A DNA stretch of 5,925 nt from an uncultured Oscillospiraceae bacterium (GTDB lineage Bacteria; Bacillota_A; Clostridia; Oscillospirales; Oscillospiraceae): positions 1 to 5,925 of the forward strand of contig CANRKN010000127.1 in the NCBI GenBank assembly GCA_947631215.1, read 5' to 3'. Position 1 is the first letter of the stretch. Each line of letters begins with the position of its first letter. This document shows, piece after piece, positions 5,212-5,925 of this stretch. The notes under the pieces were generated by a model. It worked only from the letters and a program-made list of their open reading frames with translations. It did not search any database and was not told the DNA's origin. Position numbers and translations under genes: made by a program.

Positions 5212-5817
5212 GTGGGCGGTTTTACGATGCTCCCGTCATACTATGACGCATTGCGGCCTCTCCCGGACGATATGCGTTTGCAGATGTACGATGCGATTTT
5301 TGACTATGCTTTTCGCGGGACAGAGCCGGAGGGTTTATCTCCCGTATTGAATGGGTATTTTGCGCTGCTACGGCCTAACCTTGATAGTTCTATCAAGCAT
5401 TATGCCGCGTCAGTCGGGAACGGGAAAAAGGGCGGTAGACCGCCCAAAAAACCCAATGGAAACCTAACCGAAACCCAAACGGAACCCGGCGGAAACCGTG
5501 AGAAGGAGAAGGAGAGGGAGAGGGAGAAGGAGATGGACAGGGAGAATAATATGGCGGACAAGCCGCCCGCTCCCGCTCCAAAACGACATAAATTTATCCC
5601 TCCTACGGTGGAACAAGTGGCCGCTTACATACAGGAGAGAAACAGCAAGGTTGATGCCCAACGATTTGTAGACTTCTACACGGCCAAAAATTGGATGGTC
5701 GGTAAAAACCGTATGTCCGATTGGAAAGCGGCGGTGCGGACATGGGAGAAAAGAGATGGTGTGAAAACGGCAGCACAGCCGAATTATGACGCGCCTCCAG
5801 GATTCGATTTTATTTGA
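5212..5817 (+). CDS. DUF6291-like phage replication-region protein
   Basis: About 201 residues from GTG 5212. The N-terminal domain (1-70) has the pattern of this phage family: FTMLPSYYDALRPLPDD, LYDAIFDYAF-like MYDAIFDYAF, then a hydrophobic LLRPNLDSSIKHY and a basic KKGGRPPKK. A low-complexity charged linker follows (about 72-125, Glu/Lys/Arg repeats). The C-terminal domain (about 128-182) carries PTVEQVAAYI, FVDFYTAKNWMVG and DWKAAVRTWEKR, a tail shared by many phage replisome-organiser-type proteins. Start choice is uncertain: GTG 5212 has GGTGAT (5201-5206) five bases upstream and keeps the FTM residues that relatives retain; TTG 5206 is an alternative, and ATG 5227 sits 14 bases after GGAGG and would trim conserved residues. 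Lying before a helicase-loader-like gene, it probably helps start element replication, though its biochemistry is not known to me. Confidence 0.8.
   Translation: MGGFTMLPSYYDALRPLPDDMRLQMYDAIFDYAFRGTEPEGLSPVLNGYFALLRPNLDSSIKHYAASVGNGKKGGRPPKKPNGNLTETQTEPGGNREKEKEREREKEMDRENNMADKPPAPAPKRHKFIPPTVEQVAAYIQERNSKVDAQRFVDFYTAKNWMVGKNRMSDWKAAVRTWEKRDGVKTAAQPNYDAPPGFDFI
5500..5533 (+). repeat. Uninterrupted 34-base purine tract inside the DUF6291-like gene
   Basis: Every base from 5500 to 5533 is A or G, built from GAGAAG/GAGAGG-like units that encode the Glu/Lys/Arg linker. Just upstream (about 5458-5498) short GAAACC / GGAACC words recur four times. Charged linkers of this kind are common in the family, so the tract may reflect only protein composition; origin-like sequence is also found within replication-initiator genes of some phages. 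Confidence 0.6.
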
Positions 5818-5827
5818 GGTGAACAAG

Positions 5828-5925
5828 ATGGAAACGTACAAAATAGTTAACGCCATAGCAGCGGCAGCACAGAGCCGATTTTCTATGCGTTCAACGGACT
5901 ATATAAAAGACGGCCTTGTATATTG
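5828..5925 (+). CDS. Start of a probable DnaC/IstB-like helicase-loader gene (truncated by window)
   Basis: The frame opens at ATG 5828 with GAGGTGA (5815-5821) six bases upstream, partly made from the stop codon of the previous gene. Thirty-two codons are visible, with an Ala-rich first helix (IVNAIAAAAQSRF) and the segment TDYIKDGLVY running into a TG that begins the next codon, possibly Cys. Phage and element ATP-binding helicase loaders of Clostridia often begin with an Ala-rich helix followed by a D-Y-x-x-x-D-G-L-x-Y-C Cys-motif. The position directly after a DUF6291-like gene supports this. The AAA+ motifs would lie beyond the window, so the family call is tentative. Confidence 0.5.
   Translation, partial: METYKIVNAIAAAAQSRFSMRSTDYIKDGLVY

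Noticed and set aside
1..5925. CRISPR array, insertion sequence, toxin-antitoxin pair, retron or defence cargo
   Set aside because: I looked for spaced direct repeats, terminal inverted repeats with a transposase, and typical small paired genes on both strands and saw none. The small gene at 4468-4632 is part of the early operon and shows no toxin or antitoxin signature.

Overview
The window joins two kinds of DNA. From 1 to about 2340 it is GC-rich chromosome of a bacterium that looks like a gut-type Clostridia (Oscillospiraceae/Ruminococcaceae-like). The clues are strong GGAGG ribosome binding sites, consensus sigma-A promoters, CCA-encoded tRNAs and a Pro/Thr/Ser-linker surface protein written in GC-ending codons. 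From about 2340 to the right edge it is the left end of an integrated mobile element (prophage, or an integrative element with a phage-like replication module), with more balanced base composition and an AT-rich control region. The taxonomic call is inference; no marker gene for it is present.

Chromosomal part: a leftward membrane-anchored surface protein (1-1938, 646 codons seen, C-terminus outside the window) has its own promoter at 1971-1999. Diverging from it, a textbook TTGACA-17-TATAAT promoter (2091-2119) drives an abutting tRNA-Asp(GTC) / tRNA-Thr(GGT) pair (2150-2226, 2227-2302), closed by an intrinsic terminator (2305-2341).

Element part: just beyond the tRNA-Thr 3' end lie two tandem 11-base repeats (candidate integrase arm sites). 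Next come a hairpin terminator whose loop holds the integrase stop codon, a tyrosine integrase (2421-3662, leftward) and an XRE-family repressor (3701-4297, leftward). A 170-base divergent control region carries two identically spaced GTGAAA-N12-TTTCAY dyads, the best operator candidates. Rightward genes follow in a tight, overlapping cluster: a 54-aa basic protein, an excisionase-like 72-aa winged-helix protein, a 126-aa protein with a predicted winged-helix segment, a DUF6291-like replication-region protein, and the first 32 codons of what resembles a DnaC/IstB-type helicase loader.

Together this is the lysogeny/integration switch and the start of the early replication operon of an element probably inserted at the 3' end of tRNA-Thr. 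The repressor and integrase appear co-transcribed leftward; excision and replication functions are transcribed rightward. The architecture is familiar. The less ordinary details are the paired operators, a C in place of the near-universal U55 in tRNA-Thr, the candidate arm repeats, and the stop codon in the terminator loop. I found no CRISPR array, insertion sequence or clear cargo/defence system.
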